Part shown: positions 56,158-64,000 of the stretch, in pieces
Position numbering within the stretch: position 1 is the first letter of the stretch
Layout of the letters: every line of letters begins with the position of its first letter
DNA from: Haloferula rosea
GTDB lineage: Bacteria; Verrucomicrobiota; Verrucomicrobiia; Verrucomicrobiales; Akkermansiaceae
Direction: 5' to 3'
Assembly: GCF_016595525.1 (NCBI RefSeq)
Contig: NZ_JAENII010000001.1
Coordinates: forward strand, 124,001 to 188,000
Length of the DNA: 64,000 nt
Notes under the pieces: generated by a model
Database searches by the model: none
Seen by the model: the letters and a program-made list of their open reading frames with translations, nothing else
Told to the model about the DNA's origin: nothing
Program-made: the position numbers and the translations under genes

Positions 56158-57939
56158 TCACGGCTCCACCGCCTTCAGTCGGAGGGATCGCAGCTTCGCG
56201 GACTCGATGTTTCCTTCGAGGCATGAGACCGCGACCTTGTAGTTGCCGGGTTTCGGGAAATGGATCCATCCGATCGGGAACTCCTGATAGTTGTGGGATG
56301 CATTCTGCTGGTTCTGGATCTTCTCACCGCCGAGGACTTCGACCCCCCAGACAAGGCGACCTTCTCCGGCATAGGAAAGCGAGGCTAGATAGTCGCCGGG
56401 CTCAAGCACGTCGACCTCCCACACCGTCTTGCCGCCGGCTTTCCACTCGGTCACCGGATACTCGCAGACCCACTCGCCGAATTTCTCCATCCAGCGGTCC
56501 TTGACGATCGTCGCCTCGGTTGGCGTGGAGAACTCCGCGAGGATCTCCGTGCCGAGATCGGGATCGATGCCGAACGTGGAGTCCACCTGCGGTGGGCCGT
56601 CCAAGCGAAGCTCGATCACTGACGCCAGTCCTTCAGGTGGGCGGGGAGGGAGACCGAAGGTGGTCCAGCCCGCCGATGATTCGTGCGTGAGTTCCACGGT
56701 CTTTCCATCGTCGTGGAGGAGGGCGGACTTGATGCCCGTCTTGAGGCCGGGCAGATGTAGCTTTCCAGAAAGCGGCCAATCGAAGACGGACAGATAAAGA
56801 CGGTCGCCTTTCACGGTGACATCGCCCCAGGGAAGGGCATGCCCCCACGGGGAGGCGTCGGTCGCGTAGACCACCTGTGGATAACGCCGGATCCATTCAC
56901 CCGCCGCGCGCAGCGATTGTGTTGCCCTTTCGGGAACCGCGCCCTGGCCATCCGGGCCGATGTTCAGCATGTAGGTGCCGCCCCGAGCGACACAGGAAAT
57001 GAGCCGGTGGAGGATCTTGGCGGGGGACTTCCAGTTCTCGTCATACCAGGCATAGGCCCAAGAGTCGTTGGTGGTATCCACGCTTTCCCACATGCCTTCC
57101 ACGTTGTGGTGCGGAACCTCCATGTCGCCGAGCGTCTGGTAGTCACCGAGGTTGTGGCCGGCGCGTCCGGACACGAGGGCACGAGGCTGGTGCTCTCGCA
57201 CCACATCGACGAGTTGCTGGACATACTTCTTCTCCATGCCGCCCGGGGTATCGAACCAGATCAGTTCGATCGGACCGTATTCGGTGCAGAGTTCCTTGAC
57301 CTGAGGCAGGCACTTCTTGGTGAAATAGTCATCAAAGCTCGCGGGTTCGCCGTTCTCGTCCACCACAGGTCCCTTGCGTCCGCCCGGAAAGGTCCAGTCC
57401 TGACTATGAGAGTAGTAGAAACCGAAGCCCAGACCCACTTCGCGGCAGGCCGCCGCCAGATCCTTCATCGGGTCGACCTTCCACGGAGTGGCTTCGGTGA
57501 TGTTGAAGTCACAGGCCTTGGAGTCATACATCGCGAAGCCGTCGTGGTGTTTCGCGGTGATGACGATGTACTTCATGCCTGCATCCTTCGCCAGTTTCGC
57601 GATCGCTTTGGCGTCGAACTCGGTTGGGTTGAAACGTTTCGCGAGCTGCTTGTATTCGTCGACCGGAATGCCCGCCATCTTCGGGTCCATGATCCATTCG
57701 CCGATGCCGTAGTAGGTCTTCCCGTCCACCTTGTTGCCTAGCAGCGAGTAGAGCCCCCAGTGGATGAACATGGCGTAGTTGCCTTCATCGAAAAGCTCGC
57801 CGCGTTCGGCGTTCTCGGCCCGGAGCTTGACGGTGCTCTCGCCCCACAGGTCATCCATGCTTTCCGCTCCGCACTCCGCGGCCATCAGTAGTCCTGTGAG
57901 GCAGGCGGTCCATGCCCTCATCATCTTTCCGTTTTTCAT
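56158..57939 (-). CDS. Exported GH29 alpha-L-fucosidase with extra C-terminal domain
   Basis: A 593-residue protein from the ATG at 57939, with MMRAWTACLTGLLMAAECGA as signal (ATG at 57924 is possible). GH29 blocks: DEGNYAMFIHWGLYSLLGN, YIVITAKHHDGFAMYDS, LGFGFYYSHSQDWTFPGG and IELIWFDTPGGME with the nucleophile Asp of WFD, then GTYMLNIGPDGQGAVPE. After the barrel and its beta-sandwich there is an additional beta-rich module (about 455-590; YLASLSYAGEGRLVWGVEVL), perhaps a sugar-binding domain. Probably transcribed alone, because about 160 bases separate it from the upstream gene. Confidence 0.94.
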   Translation of the reverse strand: MKNGKMMRAWTACLTGLLMAAECGAESMDDLWGESTVKLRAENAERGELFDEGNYAMFIHWGLYSLLGNKVDGKTYYGIGEWIMDPKMAGIPVDEYKQLAKRFNPTEFDAKAIAKLAKDAGMKYIVITAKHHDGFAMYDSKACDFNITEATPWKVDPMKDLAAACREVGLGFGFYYSHSQDWTFPGGRKGPVVDENGEPASFDDYFTKKCLPQVKELCTEYGPIELIWFDTPGGMEKKYVQQLVDVVREHQPRALVSGRAGHNLGDYQTLGDMEVPHHNVEGMWESVDTTNDSWAYAWYDENWKSPAKILHRLISCVARGGTYMLNIGPDGQGAVPERATQSLRAAGEWIRRYPQVVYATDASPWGHALPWGDVTVKGDRLYLSVFDWPLSGKLHLPGLKTGIKSALLHDDGKTVELTHESSAGWTTFGLPPRPPEGLASVIELRLDGPPQVDSTFGIDPDLGTEILAEFSTPTEATIVKDRWMEKFGEWVCEYPVTEWKAGGKTVWEVDVLEPGDYLASLSYAGEGRLVWGVEVLGGEKIQNQQNASHNYQEFPIGWIHFPKPGNYKVAVSCLEGNIESAKLRSLRLKAVEP

Positions 57940-58103
57940 TGCCAGTATCGTTGTCTGTTTTGCCCATGTCTCAGGACGTTGCGCCGGGTCGGGCGCTTCC
58001 ATCCACTTGTGTCATCACGCGTTCAGATGAGGGGGGCAGGTGTCGATGTGGACCTGCTCGGTTCGCTGCTTGCGATGAAGCCGGGTGGATCCCGTTCACC
58101 CAA

Positions 58104-58793
58104 TCAGAACTCGGGAACGGGGGCACAGTAGTAGGTCGCATGCTGCGGAGGTGGTTTCGGAAGGATGAAAAGCACCTGACGCGTGGTCGCATTCTTTTCC
58201 CACATCTGCTTGATGAATCTCTGGGGTCGTGCACGCGGGGTGGCAAGTGAGTAGAGTTTCGTGGGATAGAAGCCGTTGCCGGGGATGGGATTCTTGATGA
58301 TCTCGATGGAGTTGGGTCGTAGATCAAGTTGCTTGTCGCCGACCGTTCCTCCGATCCGGATCTTCGAGAGATTCATCATGTAGATGCTTCCGGGACCGAA
58401 GACGCCGTCGCTCGCATTGATTGCCTTCACGCGGATGGGGAGGACCGGGTTCTCCTTGTCCTGGGCAACAAGGAGCAGAATCTTCTGCCAGCCAGCGGGA
58501 ATCCTGACCCTTGGAGCGGCCTTGGGGATCTTCGCGTCTTCGGCGAGCGGTTGGGGAAGGAAGCGCAGCAGCACATCTCCTTTCGGGATGATGATGTTGT
58601 CCGAGAAGTTGTATCGCGGGAGCTCGGTTTCCCCGAGCATCTCACCCGCTCCGTAGATGCACGCCTTCTCGGGGGCGTCGGCAGGTGCCTGGAAATAGAG
58701 AATCTTCAGCGGGCGCTCGGCATGGACGAATCCGCTGAGTAGGCAGATCATCGAACCGACGATCCATCTGAGGATTGAGGTGGACTTGGTCAT
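58104..58793 (-). CDS. Exported protein of unknown function, partner of the Verru_Chthon A gene
   Basis: A 229-residue protein with a signal peptide (ending LLSGFVHA) and no recognised domain. The mature part is rich in beta-prone segments (LKILYFQAPADAPEK, NIIIPKGDVLLRFLP, KILLLVAQDKENPVLPIRVK) and has two Cys outside the signal, one near the C-terminus (YYCAPVPEF). It starts 33 bases after the Verru_Chthon A gene stop and on the same strand, so the two are probably cotranscribed. A role in the same surface or secretion structure is suggested only by position. Confidence 0.75.
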   Translation of the reverse strand: MTKSTSILRWIVGSMICLLSGFVHAERPLKILYFQAPADAPEKACIYGAGEMLGETELPRYNFSDNIIIPKGDVLLRFLPQPLAEDAKIPKAAPRVRIPAGWQKILLLVAQDKENPVLPIRVKAINASDGVFGPGSIYMMNLSKIRIGGTVGDKQLDLRPNSIEIIKNPIPGNGFYPTKLYSLATPRARPQRFIKQMWEKNATTRQVLFILPKPPPQHATYYCAPVPEF

Positions 58794-58826
58794 GATGGGT
58801 TTGTGCGGTTTGCCGGAGTTGAGGGG

Positions 58827-61800
58827 TCAGATCTCCTCGGGACTCAACCAACGGAAATGAATGATTTCAAATCCCCGTCCAAAGCGCTGGTTCGCTTTGG
58901 AGTTGAGGGTGGTTTCCGATGGGAGAACGTATTTCTCGTCCCCGGTCTCCGCAGAACTGTCCACGTAGTCGGCCTTGCGCTGAACAACTGCCTCGCACCA
59001 CGCCCGGCTGACCACCTTGTTGGTGGCGGGGTCACGTGCATCGCCATAAGCGCGGATGGTGAAGGTGTCGTCCCGGGCCGAGAGGATTCCACTGAGTGGG
59101 CGCAGGATGTCGGCCTGGCGCGTCCAGCCGGGGAATCCATAGGCGGGGTTGCCTTCCGCTGCCTCGGGGAACGGGTAGGTGAGTCGACCACCGATCACAT
59201 CGGTCGACGACGGCGCGGAAGAGAAGCTCGATTGGAGCTCAGCATAGGGATTCTCGCTGCTGGGGCCTTCGGACAAGCGTTGCAGCGCGGACTCCACCGC
59301 ACCGGCCTTGGCCAGTTCCGTGTCATTGGAGAGCTGTCGGTTGTAGAACTCGGAGAGCGACAGGAAGGGGCCGCGCTTCTTGATTTCCACCACGATTTCT
59401 CTGGCGAGAGCCTTGATCTGATCGTCGGTGAACCGCTGTTGCTGTGAGAGCAGCGAGAACGCCCCCGGAGCGGCTGAAGGGTCCGAGCCGAGGGTCGTGC
59501 GTGGGAACGGGCTGCCCTTGCCTTCTTCCAAGTCGGCATTGTTCCCATTCAGGATAAGCATGCCGGCATTGCCCGATCCAAAGTGGCGCTTCAGGAGCAT
59601 CTCCCAAGCGAGCTCGGAAGTGGAGTTGATGTTGAACATCCCCTCGACCTCCAGTTCGGCAGCGACCTTTTCCCATGCGTCGGATTGGCCCAGGAAGTCG
59701 GAGGCCTTGGAAGCCGCTTCCGATTCGCTCAGTGGCGTTGCCGGCTTGTAGTAGTGGTTCGGCAGTGGCACCTCGTCGGTCAGGTGGTCTTCATAGACCG
59801 CCTGCATGGAGCGCTCGTGAGAGGCCGACCAAGCACGGGTGTCCGGCGCGATGGAAGAGACGAACCAGTCGTCATGCATCACGTGGTTGAAGGCGTAGCT
59901 GTGGTCATGGCCAACGGTGTTCGAAACCGGATCGCCGCCGCCCAATTGGGAGACCCGGATCTTGTCGCTGTCGATGAACGGGCTGGTTCGGCTGTTGCCC
60001 AGTGCGTTGAGCGTATACGGTGGCCAGTGGTTGCACTTGTTGACATTGAAGTGCTGCAGGTCGCCAATCGTGCGCAAGGGCCTTGTGGGAACCTCGAGGA
60101 GGGCGAGGTTGGAGAGCCCGTCGCCGGAGCTGAAGCCGCTTCCCAAATATCCTTCGGGATCCAGCGAGATGCCCGAGGGCATTCCGGGATCGGTGTAGCC
60201 GTTCACACGGAAGAGCATCACATTGAAGGGATAAGGGTCGAAGCGCTCGACGAGTGGGGTGGCATTCTGATCACCATTGGCGCTGACCATGTAGCCGACG
60301 ACGGGGTTCATGTTGTGGATGCCGTTGACGATGATGTCGGCCATCTGGTCGTTGACATCCCGTGCATATCTTGCACTGAACGCCACCGTGAGAAACGGTT
60401 TCGGGTTGGTGCTCAGGCTTTGCAGGCTTCCGCTCACTCCCGTCAGCTTGAGATTCTCGCCAAGCATCCGTTGTGCGTTCGGTAGATCATCCAGCAGGCA
60501 ACTCTTGTTCGCGGTGTTGGGAGGTCTTGCGATTCTCGATGACGCTCTCTTGAGGGTGTAGTAGACGCCGGTGCCCTGGACGTTGGGGCCGTTGTGAATC
60601 GCTTGCAGCAGTGCTTCGGTGGCGGACAGGGTTTCGGTTCCCGGTCGGTTCTCAAGGCCGGGAATGTTGTATTTGACGCCGCCGCCCGGATTGCAACCTG
60701 GGTCGTAGACCAGCACATTGCTCTCATCCTCGACGGTCTCACCGCCTGTTGGCGAAAAGGTTCGGACTTCGCCAGGTAGCCAGACGGCGGATGGCGAGCG
60801 GACCGGGATGTTCATGCTCTTGACGCCGATGGATTCGAGGCTTCTGACCTGCTCCTTGTCGTTCAGTTCGAAGCGGATGCTGAACGGGGACGCCATGGTG
60901 ACGGTTAACCGCATGGTCCCGAGTGAGGAACCTGTGTCCAATGCGACATCATACGGGTTCCACATGGTCAGCACCGGATTGACCACCACGCAGGGCTGGT
61001 AGTTGCCGTTACCCAGATCCTTGGCGCTCAGGGAGAATACCGTATGAACCCGGGCAACGACCGGCATGCGACGGACGGTGTCGGTAAGCTCCCACTGCTG
61101 AAAGGAGTCGTTGAGTTGCTGCGAGGTTGAATCGGCGAGCACTGCAACGGGATTCCCCGAGCTGTCCAATTGCTTGTATTGGGTGGCGAAATCCGCCAGT
61201 GCGGCCCAGCTGACCGAGTTCTGAAAGGGGGATCGATTCCAATTGGTCCAAGGGTAGATGATCGGATTGGAGCCCGAACTCCGGTTGAATTTGCCCGAGG
61301 TGTGGACCTTGCCGGGGCTCAGGGTGAACGACGAAAAGCCCTCTTCAACCTCATCCCAGTTCTCGGCCCAGATGGACAGGTCGCGACGCCAGCCTCCGTT
61401 GGCGACGTTGGTCAGCAAGCCCCTTGAATGAGGGGTCAAGTCATGGAAGAACTGGGATGGCTTGTCCGTGCCTGTGTCGCTCAGGAAATTCATCGACTTG
61501 CGGGTGATCGCCTTGCCGAGCTTTGAATGGTCCTCGATGTTGAATGCCGAGCCACTGGGACCTGGGGAGACCAGCAGTTGGTCGGTCGCCTCGAAGTCGC
61601 CGCTTGGTTCATCCGGCACCTTCAGTCGAGCCTTGGTGTTCTCGCCGGAGACCCACCAGGCAATCGCTCCGCCGCTTTCCAACTCCGTTGGTGCCAGATG
61701 GACTTCCTTGTCCGAGCCCGCTCCGAGCGTGCCCTCGGAGACGAGTGGAATCGTGTTGGCTCCTTCGACAAGGGTCGGCGGCGCAGAGGCGCCTGAATCC

Positions 61801-62228
61801 GCCTGTTCGCCGGAAACCAGCCAGCCGAGAAACTTTCCATCACCGGAGTCATCGACTTTTGAACCATAGTTCGGGCTGATGGGGAGGCCGCTGTCTTCAT
61901 CGTGATCGGTCCCTTCCCAGGAGCGCCAGACGCCGTGAAGGTGCTCGGGTCCATTGACTCCGTTCACCGCCGATGCAGGGGCGGTGACCCTCGTGTCCGT
62001 TCCGGCAAGCAGTTGCAGGCGGGACAGGGCGAGTTGCAGAGAAAGTTTCGCGTTGGCCTGCGCGATCCTCTTGTTGCTCTCCGCATTCGAACCACGTAGG
62101 GCAACACTGCTGAGACTCAGGAGACCGACCGCGAGCAGCGTCAGCAGCACCAACAAGGAAATGGTCACGAGGAGCGCAAAGCCTTGGGCTCTCGATCCAC
62201 GCTTGATGGGTTTGGTGGGTTTCAACAT
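58827..62228 (-). CDS. Verru_Chthon cassette protein A-type giant prepilin-like protein, second copy
   Basis: A 1133-residue protein from the ATG at 62228. After a basic stretch the prepilin-like segment AQGFALLVTISLLVLLTLLA appears, then VALRGSNAESNKRIAQANAK, matching the class of PilX/GspK-like N-termini. The C-terminus DTFTIRAYGDARD, SRAWCEAVVQRK and FRWLSPEEI is shared with the paralogue at 27115-30714, as is MFNINSTSELAWEMLLK (about residue 875). The middle differs strongly between the two. It may be a large pseudopilin exported by a type II or type IV pilus system; no such machinery is in the window. It is embedded between fucosidase genes, hinting at export or surface display of degradative enzymes (inference). 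Confidence 0.82.
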   Translation of the reverse strand: MLKPTKPIKRGSRAQGFALLVTISLLVLLTLLAVGLLSLSSVALRGSNAESNKRIAQANAKLSLQLALSRLQLLAGTDTRVTAPASAVNGVNGPEHLHGVWRSWEGTDHDEDSGLPISPNYGSKVDDSGDGKFLGWLVSGEQADSGASAPPTLVEGANTIPLVSEGTLGAGSDKEVHLAPTELESGGAIAWWVSGENTKARLKVPDEPSGDFEATDQLLVSPGPSGSAFNIEDHSKLGKAITRKSMNFLSDTGTDKPSQFFHDLTPHSRGLLTNVANGGWRRDLSIWAENWDEVEEGFSSFTLSPGKVHTSGKFNRSSGSNPIIYPWTNWNRSPFQNSVSWAALADFATQYKQLDSSGNPVAVLADSTSQQLNDSFQQWELTDTVRRMPVVARVHTVFSLSAKDLGNGNYQPCVVVNPVLTMWNPYDVALDTGSSLGTMRLTVTMASPFSIRFELNDKEQVRSLESIGVKSMNIPVRSPSAVWLPGEVRTFSPTGGETVEDESNVLVYDPGCNPGGGVKYNIPGLENRPGTETLSATEALLQAIHNGPNVQGTGVYYTLKRASSRIARPPNTANKSCLLDDLPNAQRMLGENLKLTGVSGSLQSLSTNPKPFLTVAFSARYARDVNDQMADIIVNGIHNMNPVVGYMVSANGDQNATPLVERFDPYPFNVMLFRVNGYTDPGMPSGISLDPEGYLGSGFSSGDGLSNLALLEVPTRPLRTIGDLQHFNVNKCNHWPPYTLNALGNSRTSPFIDSDKIRVSQLGGGDPVSNTVGHDHSYAFNHVMHDDWFVSSIAPDTRAWSASHERSMQAVYEDHLTDEVPLPNHYYKPATPLSESEAASKASDFLGQSDAWEKVAAELEVEGMFNINSTSELAWEMLLKRHFGSGNAGMLILNGNNADLEEGKGSPFPRTTLGSDPSAAPGAFSLLSQQQRFTDDQIKALAREIVVEIKKRGPFLSLSEFYNRQLSNDTELAKAGAVESALQRLSEGPSSENPYAELQSSFSSAPSSTDVIGGRLTYPFPEAAEGNPAYGFPGWTRQADILRPLSGILSARDDTFTIRAYGDARDPATNKVVSRAWCEAVVQRKADYVDSSAETGDEKYVLPSETTLNSKANQRFGRGFEIIHFRWLSPEEI

Positions 62229-62396
62229 GGGTCTGTGGTGCACCCGGGTGGTGCGGTTGTCGTCGACTGGGAGATTCTGGGTTTGGCGACGGCCGGAAAG
62301 CCTTGCCGAGCCTAAGATTCCGCACTTCAGGGTAGCTCGGAAACCGGGCGCAGGCAAGTTCCCGGAAATTCACTTTGTCATTACATAAATAAGGAG

Positions 62397-62410
62397 GATT
62401 CGAGCGAATC
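62397..62410. promoter_or_regulatory. GATTCG-AG-CGAATC palindrome
   Basis: A perfect 6-base inverted repeat around AG, about 170 bases upstream of the Verru_Chthon A start on the minus strand, in a low-GC stretch. Candidate operator. Confidence 0.35.
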
Positions 62411-62457
62411 GTTAACGAGTTTCTTCAAAGAAAATGCAATAAGTGCGGAGGTGTGCC

Positions 62458-62483
62458 GAATTTCCCCGGAAATGGGGAAATTC
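62458..62483. promoter_or_regulatory. GAATTTCCCC-GGAAAT-GGGGAAATTC inverted repeat
   Basis: A perfect 10-base inverted repeat with a 6-base loop. There is no U-run on either strand. It may be a strong RNA hairpin in the 3' region of the GH95 transcript or a protein-binding site for the Verru_Chthon A gene. Confidence 0.45.
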
Positions 62484-62745
62484 TGGTGGATGAATGCTCT
62501 CGGTGCTGGGCAATCACGCGTTGAAGTTCCACTTGATTCCGCTCGATTTCAAATGGGTCGGCGTCACGTGCTCTCGCTGATTCGCCCTTGGTGCATCAAG
62601 CGCTTCGAGGCCTTCCTCGAGCGCATGAAGAGCATTCTGTCCAACCTCCATGCAGGAACAGACCAGGGGTTCCTGCACCCCGGCCGTCACGTCCATGGGA
62701 GCTCACCACCGCCAACCGGGCGGGCGCAGGTCCAGGCTAGTTCGT

Positions 62746-64000
62746 TTATTTCGCTCCCGGCCACTCCATGGCTTCGCCCTTCTTCAGCGAGGTCAGCGCA
62801 CCGAGCTTGCCATCGGCATAGACACGGAATGATCCATCGCGTGTGGCACGAATCGTCGCTGTCGCCAACTTACCGTTCTTCCACTCCAGATCGACTTCGA
62901 ACCCACCACGAGCCCGCAGGCCGTGCACCTTGCCATTCGCCCACTCGGAAGGAAGGGCTGGCAGCAGATGCAGGATGTAGGGGGCGTCGACAAGAGACTC
63001 GCCCGGAACGGTGGGCACGAAGTGCTTCGGGTTGTCCGGGCTCTTCCGGTAGGCAACGAAAGCCGCATCTCCGATGTTCTCGGCATCGTGGTCGACACTG
63101 CGAAGGTGGCTTTGGAGAAGCATTTCGCACACACCCGCGCCGCCGCCGAAGTTGCCGTCGATCTGGAAGGGTGGGTGGAAGTCGAAGAGGTTTGCGTAGG
63201 CCCGCTTCGAGGTCAGGAACTTGTAGATCTTGTGGGCTCGGTCGCCGTTGTGCAGGCGGGCCCAGAAGTTGGTCTTCCAGCCGGTGCTCCAACCGGTCGA
63301 TTCGTCGCCGCGGTGAGCCATCGTCACGAGAGCCGCTTCGTAGAGCTCCTTGGTGGTGAGCGGTGAGATGTCGCGTCCCGGATGCAGGGCGATCAGGTGG
63401 GAGATGTGGCGGTGCTTGTTCTTCGGGTCATCCCAGTCCTCCGGCCACTCCTGGAGCTGGCCGTGCTTGCCGATCTTCTGCGGGCTGAGCCGGGGAATCA
63501 TCTCCTGCAGGGTCTTGCGGAACTCCTCATCGCGATCGAGGAGGTAGGAGGCCTCGATGCAGTCGGTGAAGAGTCCGAGAATCAACTGCTGGTCCCAGGC
63601 GGCGCCGTAGGCCTGCTTGTTGAGCTTGCCCTTGAGGTAGTTGTTCTCCGGAGACCAGGTCGGATAGACGACCAGCGTGCCATCCTTCCACGGGGCGAGG
63701 TGGCCGACGAAGAACTCCGCCGCGCCCTTCATGATCGGGTAGGCTTCCTCAAGGAATTTCCGGTCGCCACCGAAGGCGTAGTGCTCGAACAAGTGCTGGG
63801 CGAGCCAGTGGCCCGACTGCTGGGCGCGGCGGCCGTGCTCGTTTTGGGCGGTGAAGCCGAAGACGTTGCCGTTGAGCCCCATGCTCCATCCCTTGTCGAC
63901 ACCGAAGGTTTCGCGGGCGGTGTGTTTGCCGGATTCCGAGACCACCTTCATGTATTCAAAGTAAGGGCTGAAGGACTCCGGCAGGTTGGCGGTTTCGACC
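62746..64000 (-). CDS. GH95 alpha-L-fucosidase, C-terminal part (cut by the window end)
   Basis: The frame runs off the right edge of the window, so the N-terminal domain and start are missing. The visible about 417 residues match the (alpha/alpha)6 barrel and C-terminal domain of GH95: [51 protein letters not shown] (the Glu-containing motif), [59 protein letters not shown] and [23 protein letters not shown]95 enzymes invert alpha-1,2-linked fucose or act on related galactosides. Together with three GH29 proteins it indicates that different fucose linkages are attacked. Confidence 0.93.
   Translation of the reverse strand, partial: VETANLPESFSPYFEYMKVVSESGKHTARETFGVDKGWSMGLNGNVFGFTAQNEHGRRAQQSGHWLAQHLFEHYAFGGDRKFLEEAYPIMKGAAEFFVGHLAPWKDGTLVVYPTWSPENNYLKGKLNKQAYGAAWDQQLILGLFTDCIEASYLLDRDEEFRKTLQEMIPRLSPQKIGKHGQLQEWPEDWDDPKNKHRHISHLIALHPGRDISPLTTKELYEAALVTMAHRGDESTGWSTGWKTNFWARLHNGDRAHKIYKFLTSKRAYANLFDFHPPFQIDGNFGGGAGVCEMLLQSHLRSVDHDAENIGDAAFVAYRKSPDNPKHFVPTVPGESLVDAPYILHLLPALPSEWANGKVHGLRARGGFEVDLEWKNGKLATATIRATRDGSFRVYADGKLGALTSLKKGEAMEWPGAK

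Larger units (their letters stand above)
62229..62745. other. Intergenic region between the Verru_Chthon A and GH95 genes
   Basis: 517 bases with no supported gene. Two inverted repeats lie here (62397-62410 and 62458-62483). The stretch 62500-62700 is open in several frames, for example MGRRHVLSLIRPWCIKRFEA on the plus strand, and could be a decayed gene or transposase remnant, but I recognise nothing. Because both flanking genes are on the minus strand, the region should hold the GH95 transcript end and the Verru_Chthon A promoter. Confidence 0.5.

Noticed and set aside
62500-62700. Possible transposase or gene fragment in the gap between GH95 and Verru_Chthon A
   Set aside because: No conserved motif or terminal repeats recognised; listed only as an uncertain gene-free region.

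Overview
The window is 64 kb of high-GC chromosome, very probably from a member of the Verrucomicrobiota close to Haloferula, Luteolibacter or Roseibacillus. Evidence: a division/cell-wall cluster with a fused MurC-MurB and a divergent FtsZ, two giant prepilin-like proteins of the Verru_Chthon cassette protein A type, and a dense block of sulfatases and alpha-L-fucosidases. Most first-in-operon genes have C/A-rich leaders without a clear Shine-Dalgarno sequence. No tRNA, rRNA, CRISPR array, phage or intact insertion sequence was seen.

Layout. 1-3.5 kb: 5' part of a secreted glycosidase-like gene (minus), then phoH, an RbsD-fold lipoprotein and a stand-alone RNase III-domain protein. 3.7-12.4 kb: division/wall cluster murG, murC-murB, ddl, a small membrane protein, ftsQ, ftsA, ftsZ (all plus). 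12.6-18 kb: a LuxR-type regulator converging on metH, and a small zinc-ribbon protein. 18-22.5 kb (minus): rhodanese-YceI fusion, octaheme cytochrome/TPR lipoprotein, and an L,D-transpeptidase/ecotin pair. 22.6-27 kb: a minus-strand group (pirin, YceI lipoprotein, old yellow enzyme, peroxiredoxin-like protein) divergent from a LysR regulator. 27.1-30.7 kb: first Verru_Chthon A protein. 30.8-40.4 kb: DUF429 protein, fasciclin protein, adenylate/guanylate cyclase, type II NADH dehydrogenase, a secreted Cys-Lys-acid repeat protein, ptsI, a CorA-like protein and a beta-CASP nuclease.

40.6-64 kb is a sulfated-fucan utilisation region: a zinc alcohol dehydrogenase with a possible microcompartment targeting peptide, an L-lactate permease, a PmoA-family protein, three GH29 fucosidases, a GH141-like beta-helix protein, an alpha/beta esterase, three sulfatases, a second Verru_Chthon A protein with a secreted partner, and a GH95 fucosidase cut by the window end. 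Many products carry signal peptides, so desulfation, deacylation and fucose release probably happen outside the cytoplasm. The dehydrogenase and lactate permease could handle the lactaldehyde/lactate branch of fucose catabolism.

The most unusual items are the ten-repeat CxxC-type acidic secreted protein (35719-36279), the dehydrogenase with the putative encapsulation peptide, an ecotin lacking its disulfide and coupled to an L,D-transpeptidase, the catalytic-residue losses in the RbsD-like and rhodanese proteins, and the two giant pseudopilin-like proteins. All assignments are from reading the sequence; no searches were run.
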